NCBI GenBank assembly: GCA_021807975.1 | Contig: JAKBCJ010000073.1 | Coordinates: forward strand, 1-14,180 | Source of the DNA: Pseudomonadota bacterium | GTDB taxonomy: Bacteria; Pseudomonadota; Alphaproteobacteria; Acetobacterales; Acetobacteraceae | Direction of reading: 5' to 3' | Length of the DNA: 14,180 nucleotides | Notes under the pieces: generated by a model | Told to the model about the DNA's origin: nothing | Databases searched by the model: none | What the model saw: only the letters and a program-made list of their open reading frames with translations | Position numbers and translations under genes: made by a program | Shown here: in pieces, positions 6,240-13,665 of the stretch | Layout: every line of letters begins with the position of its first letter | Position numbering within the stretch: the first letter of the stretch is position 1

Positions 6240-7439
6240 ATGGCTGAACTCGCGTGGCCCAACTTCGGGTTCCATTGGCGTAAGCATGTGTTTCGCTGTC
6301 TGCTCGCTGCTGCCGCCTTGATCCCGCTGACCGGGGCCGCGCCGGCCCGGGCGCAAATCGGGTCAGCGCGCTACAGTTCCATCATCGTCGAAGCCTCCGG
6401 CGGCGACGTGCTGGAGGAGGTGAACGCCGACCAGCCCCGTCATCCCGCCAGCCTGACCAAAATGATGACGCTGTACATGACGTTCGAGGCTTTGCGCGAC
6501 CGGCGCATCACGCTGAACCAGGCGGTCCCGGTATCGGCGCATGCGGCATCAATGGAACCCACGAAGCTGGGCTTGGTGCCGGGAACCCGGCTGACCGTGG
6601 AACAGGCCATCCTGGGTCTGGTCACCAAATCCGCTAACGATGCCGCGGCCGCGCTGGGCGAGCTGCTGGGCGGCACCGAAGATCGCTTCGCGCAGATGAT
6701 GACGTTGCGCGCCCGCGCCCTGGGCATGAGCCGCACAACCTTTCTAAACGCGTCCGGCCTGCCGAATCCGGATCAATGGACCACCGCTCGGGACCTCGCT
6801 GTGCTGGGCCGGCGGCTGATCAACGACTTTCCCGGCTATTACCGCTATTTCTCCACCCCCAGCTTTGCGTGGCACCGTCAGGTGATCTTCAACCACGACA
6901 ACCTGCTGCGCACCTATCCTGGCGCGGACGGACTGAAGACCGGCTATACCGAGGCATCGGGACATAACCTGGTCACCAGCGCCGTGCGGGGCGGCGTGCG
7001 GCTGATCGGCGTGGTCATGGGGGCGGCGTCGAACCCCGAACGGGACATTCACATGGCGTCCCTGCTGGATCATGGATTCGAGCAGATGGACGTGCCGATC
7101 ACCCGCAAGCCGGTCCAGATCGCATCCCGCATGACATTGATTTCATCGGCCCATGCGTCAGAGGTGTCGCGGCCGGTTCGAGCCAAACCGGCAAGCTGGA
7201 CCGTTCAGGTCGGCACCTTCAGCTCCGAGGCGGCGGCCCGCACCGCGGCCAATGCCGCCCGTCGCGAAGCCGACGCCGGGGAAGCGCGGGTCGAAGCCGT
7301 AAAGCTGCACGGAAAAACCGTCTGGAGGGCGAAAGTCGTCGGACTGACCACAAGCGATGCCCGGGATGCGTGTTCCGGGCATCGCAAGGGAATCTGTACC
7401 ATCACTAAGGCTGGCGCCCGTCAGGTCGCCAGCCGGTAA
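6240..7439 (+). CDS. D-alanyl-D-alanine carboxypeptidase (PBP5/6 family, S11) with C-terminal SPOR domain
   Basis: A 399-residue exported penicillin-binding enzyme that trims the terminal D-Ala from peptidoglycan pentapeptides in the periplasm. The signal peptide covers about residues 1-38: a basic stretch (WRKHVFR), then a hydrophobic core and a likely cut after ARA at 36-38. The three serine-transpeptidase motifs are intact: S71-L-T-K74, S131-A-N133 and K233-T-G235. Residues about 319-395 (SWTVQVGTFSSEAAA onward) form a SPOR domain, which binds denuded glycan strands at the division septum. This replaces the membrane-anchoring tail of E. coli PBP5. SPOR-tailed members are common in alphaproteobacteria. 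GGAAGGGA at 6227-6234 supports the ATG at 6240. The gene is divergent from phasin and convergent with rpiA. The family is certain; the exact paralogue name (dacA/dacC/dacF) is not, so no symbol is given. Confidence 0.95.
   Translation: MAELAWPNFGFHWRKHVFRCLLAAAALIPLTGAAPARAQIGSARYSSIIVEASGGDVLEEVNADQPRHPASLTKMMTLYMTFEALRDRRITLNQAVPVSAHAASMEPTKLGLVPGTRLTVEQAILGLVTKSANDAAAALGELLGGTEDRFAQMMTLRARALGMSRTTFLNASGLPNPDQWTTARDLAVLGRRLINDFPGYYRYFSTPSFAWHRQVIFNHDNLLRTYPGADGLKTGYTEASGHNLVTSAVRGGVRLIGVVMGAASNPERDIHMASLLDHGFEQMDVPITRKPVQIASRMTLISSAHASEVSRPVRAKPASWTVQVGTFSSEAAARTAANAARREADAGEARVEAVKLHGKTVWRAKVVGLTTSDARDACSGHRKGICTITKAGARQVASR
7409..7434. terminator. Hairpin at the carboxypeptidase 3' end
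   Basis: GGCTGGCG (7409-7416) and CGCCAGCC (7427-7434) form a perfect 8-bp stem with a 10-base loop covering the last codons of the carboxypeptidase gene, between convergent genes. There is no T-run on either strand, so termination is only a possibility. Confidence 0.35.
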
Positions 7440-7459
7440 GGCGCCGCCAGCCGCCTCCG

Positions 7460-8149
7460 CTACCGGTCGAACCGCGACACCCCGTTCGGGGTCGCGACCA
7501 GGGCGGTGGCCGCCATGCCGATGAACAGCCCGGTTTCGACCACACCAACCACCATCGATATCTCCCGCTCCAGGGCCGCGGGATCGCCGATCGCACCGAA
7601 ATGGCAGTCCAGGATCGGATTACCGCCGTCGGTCAGAAACACCGAACCATCCACGGCCTGGCGCAGCACCGCCCGGGCGCCAAGCCGTTCCAGCCTGGCC
7701 GCCGTGGTCTGCCAGCCGAAGCCGGCAACCTCCACCGGCACCGGGACCGTGCCGCCCAGTCCCGCCACCAGTTTCGGCTCATCGGCGACGATCACCAGCC
7801 GCGCGCTGGCAGCGGCGACGATCTTTTCGCGCAGCAGGGCGCCGCCCAGTCCCTTGATCAAGTCCAGCGAGCCGCGGGCAATTTCGTCGGCGCCGTCGAT
7901 CGTCAGGTCCACCCTGGTATGATGGGCGAAGTCGGTCAGCACGATCCCGCCATCCCGAGCCTGCGCGGCGCTGCGTTCGCTGGTGGGGATGCCGACGATA
8001 TTCAGGCCGCCGCGCACGCGCGCGATAAGGCCCTCGATCGCAAAGGCCGCGGTCGAGCCGGTGCCAAGCCCGACCACCATGCCGTCTTCCACCATGGCGA
8101 CGGCAGCCAACGCCGCCTCCCGCTTCCTTGCGTCACGATCGACGGTCAC
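7460..8149 (-). CDS. rpiA: Ribose-5-phosphate isomerase A
   Basis: Converts ribose 5-phosphate to ribulose 5-phosphate in the non-oxidative pentose phosphate pathway, in the cytoplasm. With the GTG at 8149 the protein has 229 residues, close to the family norm of about 220. Motifs: GLGTGST at 27-33 (phosphate loop), DGADE at 85-89 with D85 and D88 matching E. coli D81 and D84, K99 (E. coli K94) and the catalytic base E108 in REK (E. coli E103). The GTG forms a GTGA overlap with the stop of the upstream dipeptidase gene, which I use to choose the start. A TTG at 8179 in the same frame would add 10 residues of low-complexity sequence and is less likely. The gene is second in a two-gene unit and convergent with the carboxypeptidase gene. 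Confidence 0.95.
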   Translation of the reverse strand: MTVDRDARKREAALAAVAMVEDGMVVGLGTGSTAAFAIEGLIARVRGGLNIVGIPTSERSAAQARDGGIVLTDFAHHTRVDLTIDGADEIARGSLDLIKGLGGALLREKIVAAASARLVIVADEPKLVAGLGGTVPVPVEVAGFGWQTTAARLERLGARAVLRQAVDGSVFLTDGGNPILDCHFGAIGDPAALEREISMVVGVVETGLFIGMAATALVATPNGVSRFDR

Positions 8150-9075
8150 GCGCGCACCGCCCGCAGAACCCGTAGCCAATTACCGGAACACACTTTTTCG
8201 ACTTCCTCTTGGTTCATGCCGCGATCCCGCATGGCGGCGGCGATTTGAGGGTGGCGGGAAAAATTCGGCATCTCGGTCGCCGCCACGCCAGCCGGCAGGT
8301 CGGACCCGATGCCGACATGATCGATGCCCAGGGCGTCAATCATGCGAAACAGGTGGCGGATCATGCCGGGGAACTTCTCCTCCGTCAGAACAGAGATCCA
8401 GGCCCCGACCACGCCGCCGGACTCGACCACCATGCGGGCGTAGTCCGGCCCGATGAAGCGCGGATGATCGCCGTTCGGCGCGCCCGGCTCCTTCAGGTTG
8501 GAGTGTGAGCACAGGAACGGGCGGGTCGCCACGCGGGCAACCCCCTTCACGGTATCCTCGGAGCAATGGGCGACATCGACGATGATGCCGGCGCTGTTCA
8601 TCCGCCGCACCGCATCGGCACCGAACGCGGTCAGGCCGCCATGAACCGGCGGAGCGGTCTGAATATCTCCGGTTTCGTTCACCAGATAATGGGTAAGCTG
8701 GATGCCGCGGACGCCGCGCTTTTCCATTGCGTCCAGGCGATCGAGGTCGCCTTCCAGGAAGTCACAGCCTTCGATCCCCAGGACCAGGGCCGGATCATCC
8801 GGCCGGAAATCGTCCGCTTCCCGCGCGATCCGCAGCCCGGCATTTTCGAAGCTGCTCAGATAGCCCTCGACCGCTTCCAGGCATTCGCCGGGGTTGGGGT
8901 CGCGGAACTTCTCCAGCCGGCCGGTGACTTTGTCGCGCCGGATCATCGGAATGTCGCCGATCGCCGAAACGACCGCCGCCGCGACCCCGGCCGGACGCAT
9001 GGTGGCCAGGACGGTTCGGTCAACCTCGCCGGTTCGGCGCGGACGGCCCGCGTGGGTATGCATGTCGATAATCAT
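8146..9075 (-). CDS. Membrane dipeptidase-like metallohydrolase (peptidase M19 family)
   Basis: A 309-residue TIM-barrel metal hydrolase related to renal dipeptidase, which cleaves dipeptides including some with a D-residue at the second position. Metal and catalytic positions are placed as H6 and H8 (IDMHTHAG), E102 (LGIEGCDF), H170 (VDVAHCS), H191 (LCSHSN) and D259 (GIGSDLPAG). In described M19 enzymes the first motif is HxD; here the Asp is replaced by His8, giving HxH as in most other amidohydrolase-superfamily branches. There is no signal peptide, so it is probably cytoplasmic, and it is shorter than typical members (about 330-400). The ATG at 9075 follows an AGAAGG ribosome binding site. 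The stop overlaps the rpiA start. A true dipeptidase role is uncertain: D-amino-acid peptide turnover is one option, another small-molecule amidohydrolase activity is the alternative. Confidence 0.85.
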   Translation of the reverse strand: MIIDMHTHAGRPRRTGEVDRTVLATMRPAGVAAAVVSAIGDIPMIRRDKVTGRLEKFRDPNPGECLEAVEGYLSSFENAGLRIAREADDFRPDDPALVLGIEGCDFLEGDLDRLDAMEKRGVRGIQLTHYLVNETGDIQTAPPVHGGLTAFGADAVRRMNSAGIIVDVAHCSEDTVKGVARVATRPFLCSHSNLKEPGAPNGDHPRFIGPDYARMVVESGGVVGAWISVLTEEKFPGMIRHLFRMIDALGIDHVGIGSDLPAGVAATEMPNFSRHPQIAAAMRDRGMNQEEVEKVCSGNWLRVLRAVRA

Positions 9076-9239
9076 CGGGGCCTTCTAAACCGATCCAGGC
9101 ACGCGCGTCACCGTTGGCAGCAATGTTAACCTTGCGCCGGACGAGGCGGTTGCGCATGTTGCTGCTTGAAGACGCCAGTTGCGATGCGGCCAGGACAACG
9201 GCTGGCATGCACGACACCAGGGCGGGAAAAGGCCAAGGC

Positions 9240-9243
9240 GGAG
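9240..9243 (+). promoter_or_regulatory. Ribosome binding site deciding the map start
   Basis: GGAG 8 bases before the ATG at 9252 supports that start. The same frame is open upstream to 9114, but the extra 46 residues are Arg-rich and have no counterpart in type I methionine aminopeptidases. Confidence 0.6.
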
Positions 9244-9251
9244 CAATTTGT

Positions 9252-10058
9252 ATGGACGGCGGAGCAGACTCAAGGCGCATCACGATTCACGCGCCCGAAG
9301 ATTTCGCTGGCATGCGTGCCGCTGGCCGCCTGGCCGCCGAAACGCTGGATATGATCGGGCCGTATGTGAAGCCGGGGGTTACCACGGGCGCCCTGGATAA
9401 ACTGTGCCACGATTTCATCCTGGACCACGGCGCCATACCGGCCCCGCTTAATTATCGCGGCTATCCGAAGTCGATCTGCACCTCCATCAACCACGTCGTC
9501 TGCCACGGCATTCCCGGCGACCGAAAGCTGGAGAACGGCGACATCCTGAATATCGACGTCACAGTCATCCTGGATGGGTGGCACGGTGACACGTCACGCA
9601 TGTATGCCGCCGGGACGCCCAACACCCGCGCCCGCAACTTGATCGACGTGACATACGAATCGCTGATGCGAGGCCTTAAGGTCGTGAAGCCCGGCGTGAC
9701 GCTGGGCGAGGTCGGCCACGTGATCCAGACCTATGTCGAAAGCAACCGCTTCAGCGTGGTGCGCGATTTCTGCGGCCACGGCATCGGCCGCCGCTTCCAC
9801 GAACCGCCGAACGTGCTGCATTTCGGCCGCATCGGCGAAGGCCCGATCCTGCGCAAGGGCATGTTCTTCACCATCGAACCCATGGTGAACGCGGGCCGGC
9901 CAGAGGTGAAAGTACTCGACGACGGCTGGACCGCCGTCACCCGCGACCGCAGCCTGTCCGCCCAGTTTGAACATATGATCGGCGTGACCGACGACGGCTG
10001 CGAAATTTTCACCCTTTCCCCCGCCGGTTTAGACAAACCAACGCTCGGCGTTAGCTGA
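9252..10058 (+). CDS. map: Type I methionine aminopeptidase
   Basis: Removes the initiator methionine from new proteins whose second residue is small. The 268-residue protein aligns with E. coli MetAP along its whole length. All five dinuclear-metal ligands are present with a constant offset of 5: D102, D113, H176, E209 and E240 for E. coli D97, D108, H171, E204 and E235. The conserved VVCHGIP (82-88), CGHGIGRRFHE (174-184) and FTIEPMVNAG (206-215) segments are intact. There is no N-terminal zinc-finger or other extension, so it is the short bacterial type. It is divergent from the dipeptidase-rpiA unit and is followed 51 bases later by radC on the same strand, an arrangement I recall from other alphaproteobacteria; the two may share a transcript. 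Confidence 0.97.
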   Translation: MDGGADSRRITIHAPEDFAGMRAAGRLAAETLDMIGPYVKPGVTTGALDKLCHDFILDHGAIPAPLNYRGYPKSICTSINHVVCHGIPGDRKLENGDILNIDVTVILDGWHGDTSRMYAAGTPNTRARNLIDVTYESLMRGLKVVKPGVTLGEVGHVIQTYVESNRFSVVRDFCGHGIGRRFHEPPNVLHFGRIGEGPILRKGMFFTIEPMVNAGRPEVKVLDDGWTAVTRDRSLSAQFEHMIGVTDDGCEIFTLSPAGLDKPTLGVS

Positions 10059-10109
10059 TTGGCAATAATTAGGCGCTAGCATTCGCCGCGGTATCTGCCG
10101 TGAGTGTTC

Positions 10110-10856
10110 ATGTCCAAAGCCCCGCCGATCGCCGGAATGGCCGAGTTTTCGTTTCTGCCGGACCTGGCGCCCGAACCTGTGGCCGCCATCGGTTCCGAAG
10201 GCCACCGAACCCGCATGCGCCAACGGCTCCTGAAGGCCGGGCCTGACGCGCTGGCGGATTACGAGATGCTGGAGATGATCCTGTTCATCGCCCTGCCCCG
10301 CCGCGATACCAAACCACTGGCGAAAGAGTTAATCGCCCGCTTCCGAACTTTCGGTGGCGTAATCAGCGCGACAGCGCACGAATTGCGTTCCGTGGATGGT
10401 GTTGGCGAGGCCGGGACGGCGGCGCTGAAACTGGTGCAGGCCGCTTCTCTGCGGATGATGCGGCAGGACCTGATCGGTCAGCCGGTGCTGTCCACCTTCG
10501 ACAAGCTGACGGATTATCTGATGGCGGCGATGGGGCATGAGCGGGTGGAGCAATTCCGGGTGCTGTTCATGGACAGCCGCAACCGCCTGCTGGCAGACGA
10601 GGTTCAAAATACCGGCACGATCAACCACGCCCCCGTCTACCCGCGTGAGGTGGTGCGCCGCTGCCTGGAATTGCATGCCACGGCGGTGATCCTGGCCCAC
10701 AACCACCCCAGCGGAGATCCTGCCCCGTCCAGGGCGGATCTAGCCATGACGGCCGAATTAGTGCGCGTTACCGAGGCGATGGGCATCGCGGTCCACGACC
10801 ATATCGTGATTGGGCGCGGGAAATGGTTGAGCTTCAGGAGTGAGAAGTTGATGTAA
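10110..10856 (+). CDS. radC: RadC family JAB-domain protein
   Basis: A 248-residue protein of the RadC/UPF0758 family. It has an N-terminal helix-hairpin-helix-like region (about 90-108, SVDGVGEAGTAAL) and a C-terminal JAB metalloprotease-fold domain. The JAMM zinc motif is complete: an upstream Glu (E148, in VEQFRVLFM), then H197-x-H199, S207 and D210 in the AHNHPSGDPAPSRAD segment. The name reflects an early link to DNA repair; a direct repair role in E. coli has been questioned and the true substrate is unknown. I use the ATG at 10110; a GTG two codons earlier (10104) is also open. The ribosome binding site (GTGAG-like) is weak. It follows map closely. No clear terminator lies behind it, where it meets the convergent acetyltransferase gene. 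Confidence 0.93.
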   Translation: MSKAPPIAGMAEFSFLPDLAPEPVAAIGSEGHRTRMRQRLLKAGPDALADYEMLEMILFIALPRRDTKPLAKELIARFRTFGGVISATAHELRSVDGVGEAGTAALKLVQAASLRMMRQDLIGQPVLSTFDKLTDYLMAAMGHERVEQFRVLFMDSRNRLLADEVQNTGTINHAPVYPREVVRRCLELHATAVILAHNHPSGDPAPSRADLAMTAELVRVTEAMGIAVHDHIVIGRGKWLSFRSEKLM

Positions 10857-10910
10857 CCGGCTTGTGGATCTCGTCGATCACCACTGGCAGACTTGCCTCG
10901 ATGGACACGC

Positions 10911-11048
10911 ATGATCCGCTTCGAAAAAGCCCGATGGGGCAACGCCGAAACCTGGCTGCGGCCGCAACTCGAATACGACCTGTGGCAAGCGAGGCATCGC
11001 ACCGAACAGATCGACTTGAAGCCCTACCCCTCAAGCGACGCCGCCTGA
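10911..11048 (+). CDS. Possible small protein of unknown function, or gene remnant
   Basis: A 45-codon frame begins with an ATG at 10911 and ends with TGA at 11046, in the gap between radC and the convergent acetyltransferase gene. Its product is polar and aromatic-rich (MIRFEKARWGNAETWLRPQL, then a segment containing EYDLWQARHRTEQIDLKPY), which looks more like real protein than the Arg/Pro-rich shadow frames nearby. The ATG overlaps the TGA of a short preceding frame in another phase (ATGA at 10911-10914). There is only a weak GGA for ribosome binding. I do not recognise it. It may be the 3' end of a decayed gene or a chance frame. Confidence 0.25.
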   Translation: MIRFEKARWGNAETWLRPQLEYDLWQARHRTEQIDLKPYPSSDAA

Positions 11049-11057
11049 CGCGTGTCG

Positions 11058-13562
11058 TCATACCAGCGGAAGCGTCGCCTCCATCACCTCGGGATCGTCG
11101 GCCATTCGGCGAACCGAAAAGCCCAGATGTCGAATGAAGGCCAGCATTGGCTGATTATCCGCCAAAATCTGGCCCTCGATCTGGCGTAGCCCGCTTTGCC
11201 GGCCCCACGCGATCAGGCGGCGCATCAGATGGGACGCCAGCCCCCTGCCCTTCAGATCGGCCTGCACGATCACCGCGAACTCCCCCGATCGGCCGTCTGA
11301 ATCGGCTGCCAGACGGGACACGCCAACGGTTTCCCCCGTCGAGTCCCGCACCGCGATAAACGCCATCTCGCGGTCGTAATCGACCTGGGTCAGCCGTACA
11401 GTCTGTTCGGGCGACATTTCCCGCATCGCGCTGAAAAAGCGGTAGCGGATATCCTGCGGCGACAACCGGCTGAAGAATTCAGTATGGGCCTGCGCGTCCT
11501 CCGGCCGGATCGGGCGGATCGTCATAGCCTCACCGCCCACCATGCGGTGTTCGGTCAGTTCCGCCGGATAGGGCGCGATCGCCAGGCGCACGGGCGCCTC
11601 CTTCGGATCGCGCAGCCGCAGCCAGGCATCGGCCGCCAGCACACCGTCGGAATCGACGAACAGCGACGGAACCTCCAGCACCGCGATTTCGGGGAAATCG
11701 ACGATCAACTGGCTGATCCGCACCAGCACCTGCGCCACGGCATCGGCATTCGCCGGCGCCCGGTCGCGCAGCGGCTTACCCAGCGTCGCGCCGGTGCGGC
11801 TGCGCTGAATCAGGCCGTGCGCCAGCGCCAGATTCAGCGGCGGCAGATCGACCGCCATATCGGTTGGGTTGGATAACGTGCCGCCGCCGCCGAAATAGAT
11901 CGCGGGACCGAAGGTGCTGTCGTCCGCCACGCGGATCGCAACCTCTCGTCCACGGCCGGCGTGGCGCTGGACCAGAAGCTCACCCGACCCACCCTGGCGT
12001 TGCGCGCGCGCCGACAAAAGGCGCGATGCCGCGACGATCTGCGACGCATCGTGCAGATCGAAAACCAGGCTGCCAGGCAGGCGATCGGCCGGCGGCGCGG
12101 TATCGCGCAGCTTGACCACCGCCGGATAGCCCAGCAGATCCGCCGCTGGACCCGCATCCGCCGGACTGGCGGCAAACCGGGTGGGAATCGGCGGAATGCC
12201 ATAGGCCGCCAGAACGTCCAGCGCCTCATCCTGATTGAACGTCAAACGCCCGGCCTCGCGGGCACGGGCGAACCGGCGGCGCACCAATTCGCGTTCGGGT
12301 TCGATCGCCAGCACCTTGCTGGACGGCAGTTCCCTGGCAGCCTGGCGGTTACGCCGGTCGCGCACCAGATGCTCGAACCCCTGAACCGCCTGATCGGGCG
12401 TGGCGAACACCGGCAGGCCGGATCGCGCCAGCATCGCGCGATGCACCGAACCGGTGGTTTCGCCCATGGCGCAAATCAGCAGCGGCGCGCGCAGGTCCGC
12501 CGGCGGATGGCACAGACTTTCGATCGCCGCCTCATCGGCCTGACCTTGCGGCGCATGGACGACCAGCACGCCGCCGATATTGGGGCGGACCGACAGCCTG
12601 AATGCGGTGGCGGCAAGGTCCGCGGACTCAACAAGCAGAACACCATGGTCCGGCGCATCGTCCGGCATCAGCCGCAGACCCTCCCGCAGCACACTGTCGG
12701 CCGCCAGCCGGCCCGGGCCGATTGCATTACTGACGATCGCCAATGTGTCGCAGCGGGCAGGCTTGGCGCGCGACAGCGTTTCCGCCGCCGCCAGAAGATC
12801 CTCCAGCCGCTTCACCGACAGCACGCCCGCCCGGCGCAACGCCGCCTCGAACGACAGATCGGCCGCGCCGTCTTCGTCCAGCAGCCGCAGCCCGGCGCGA
12901 ATCGCGACGACCGGGCGCAGCTTGGCCGCGGCACGGGCGGCCGACAGAAACAGCCGGTGATTCTTGATCCGGCGGATATCCAGCAGAATGGCGCCCGTTC
13001 CGGGATCGCGCGACAGCCAGTCCAGCGTCAGGCCAAAGCCGATATCGGCATTGGCGCCCAGTCCGACGATATGGCTGAAACCCACCCCGTTCGGGCCCGC
13101 CCAATCGATGACCGCCCGGCTGAGCGCGGACGACTGCGAAATCAGCGCCAACCGGCCCGGCGGCGGCGGGATATGCGTGCGGCAGGCGTTCAGGTTCAGC
13201 CGCGGCACCGAGATACCGAACGAATGCGCGCCCAGAACCCGCACGCCCGTGCGTTCGGCATGCGCGGCAAGATCGTCGCACGGCCCCGGCACGATGGCGG
13301 CGAAACAGTTCGCCTCCGCCAGCGTCGTCATCGCCGCGCCGATCCGGTCGGGGGTAAGCGCCAACACCGCCAGATGCGGCGTACCCGTCAACCGAGCGAT
13401 GTCATGGATGGCCTGAACCTCGCCAGGGTAACCCGCGAGCGCGAGATTGGCGACGATCTGGCCGCCAGCCGGCGAGTCCGCGCCGATCACGGCGATCGAA
13501 CCGGGGCGAAAGAGGCAGGCCGGATCGAAGCGGCCGGTGGTGTTAAGCCGAGGAACTGTCAT
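11058..13562 (-). CDS. PatZ-like protein: degenerate NDP-forming acyl-CoA synthetase fused to GNAT acetyltransferase
   Basis: An 834-residue fusion. In order: CoA-binding Rossmann domain (about 18-121, LFRPGSIAVIGA), flavodoxin-like succinyl-CoA-ligase domains (about 135-430, with SQSSALSRAVIDWA near 142-155), an ATP-grasp region (about 441-651) and a GNAT domain (about 678-831) with acetyl-CoA loop LKGRGLASHL at 770-779. This is the architecture of PatZ/Pat lysine acetyltransferases, which acetylate acetyl-CoA synthetase and other enzymes. The loop that carries the phospho-histidine in active ligases (SHTGAL-like) is missing where expected (about 222-232), and the ATP-grasp motifs HKSDVGG and DINP are replaced (PPADRLPGS; EVPSLFVD). 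The ligase half is therefore probably regulatory. I use the ATG at 13562; an ATG at 13577 would add five residues, and the further open frame upstream looks non-coding. Confidence 0.88.
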   Translation of the reverse strand: MTVPRLNTTGRFDPACLFRPGSIAVIGADSPAGGQIVANLALAGYPGEVQAIHDIARLTGTPHLAVLALTPDRIGAAMTTLAEANCFAAIVPGPCDDLAAHAERTGVRVLGAHSFGISVPRLNLNACRTHIPPPPGRLALISQSSALSRAVIDWAGPNGVGFSHIVGLGANADIGFGLTLDWLSRDPGTGAILLDIRRIKNHRLFLSAARAAAKLRPVVAIRAGLRLLDEDGAADLSFEAALRRAGVLSVKRLEDLLAAAETLSRAKPARCDTLAIVSNAIGPGRLAADSVLREGLRLMPDDAPDHGVLLVESADLAATAFRLSVRPNIGGVLVVHAPQGQADEAAIESLCHPPADLRAPLLICAMGETTGSVHRAMLARSGLPVFATPDQAVQGFEHLVRDRRNRQAARELPSSKVLAIEPERELVRRRFARAREAGRLTFNQDEALDVLAAYGIPPIPTRFAASPADAGPAADLLGYPAVVKLRDTAPPADRLPGSLVFDLHDASQIVAASRLLSARAQRQGGSGELLVQRHAGRGREVAIRVADDSTFGPAIYFGGGGTLSNPTDMAVDLPPLNLALAHGLIQRSRTGATLGKPLRDRAPANADAVAQVLVRISQLIVDFPEIAVLEVPSLFVDSDGVLAADAWLRLRDPKEAPVRLAIAPYPAELTEHRMVGGEAMTIRPIRPEDAQAHTEFFSRLSPQDIRYRFFSAMREMSPEQTVRLTQVDYDREMAFIAVRDSTGETVGVSRLAADSDGRSGEFAVIVQADLKGRGLASHLMRRLIAWGRQSGLRQIEGQILADNQPMLAFIRHLGFSVRRMADDPEVMEATLPLV

Positions 13563-13665
13563 GGTGCGCCGCAACATAAGGGGCACCCGGGGGCCGGGAG
13601 CAAGTTGCAATTCAAAGCAGCCTGCCGTTGCATAGCAGGTACACGGAAAGCGAGGGGAATCGAAA

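Noticed and set aside
9114..9251. N-terminal extension of methionine aminopeptidase
   Set aside because: The frame is open, but the 46 residues have no resemblance to known MetAP extensions, and the ATG at 9252 has a Shine-Dalgarno and matches the E. coli start.
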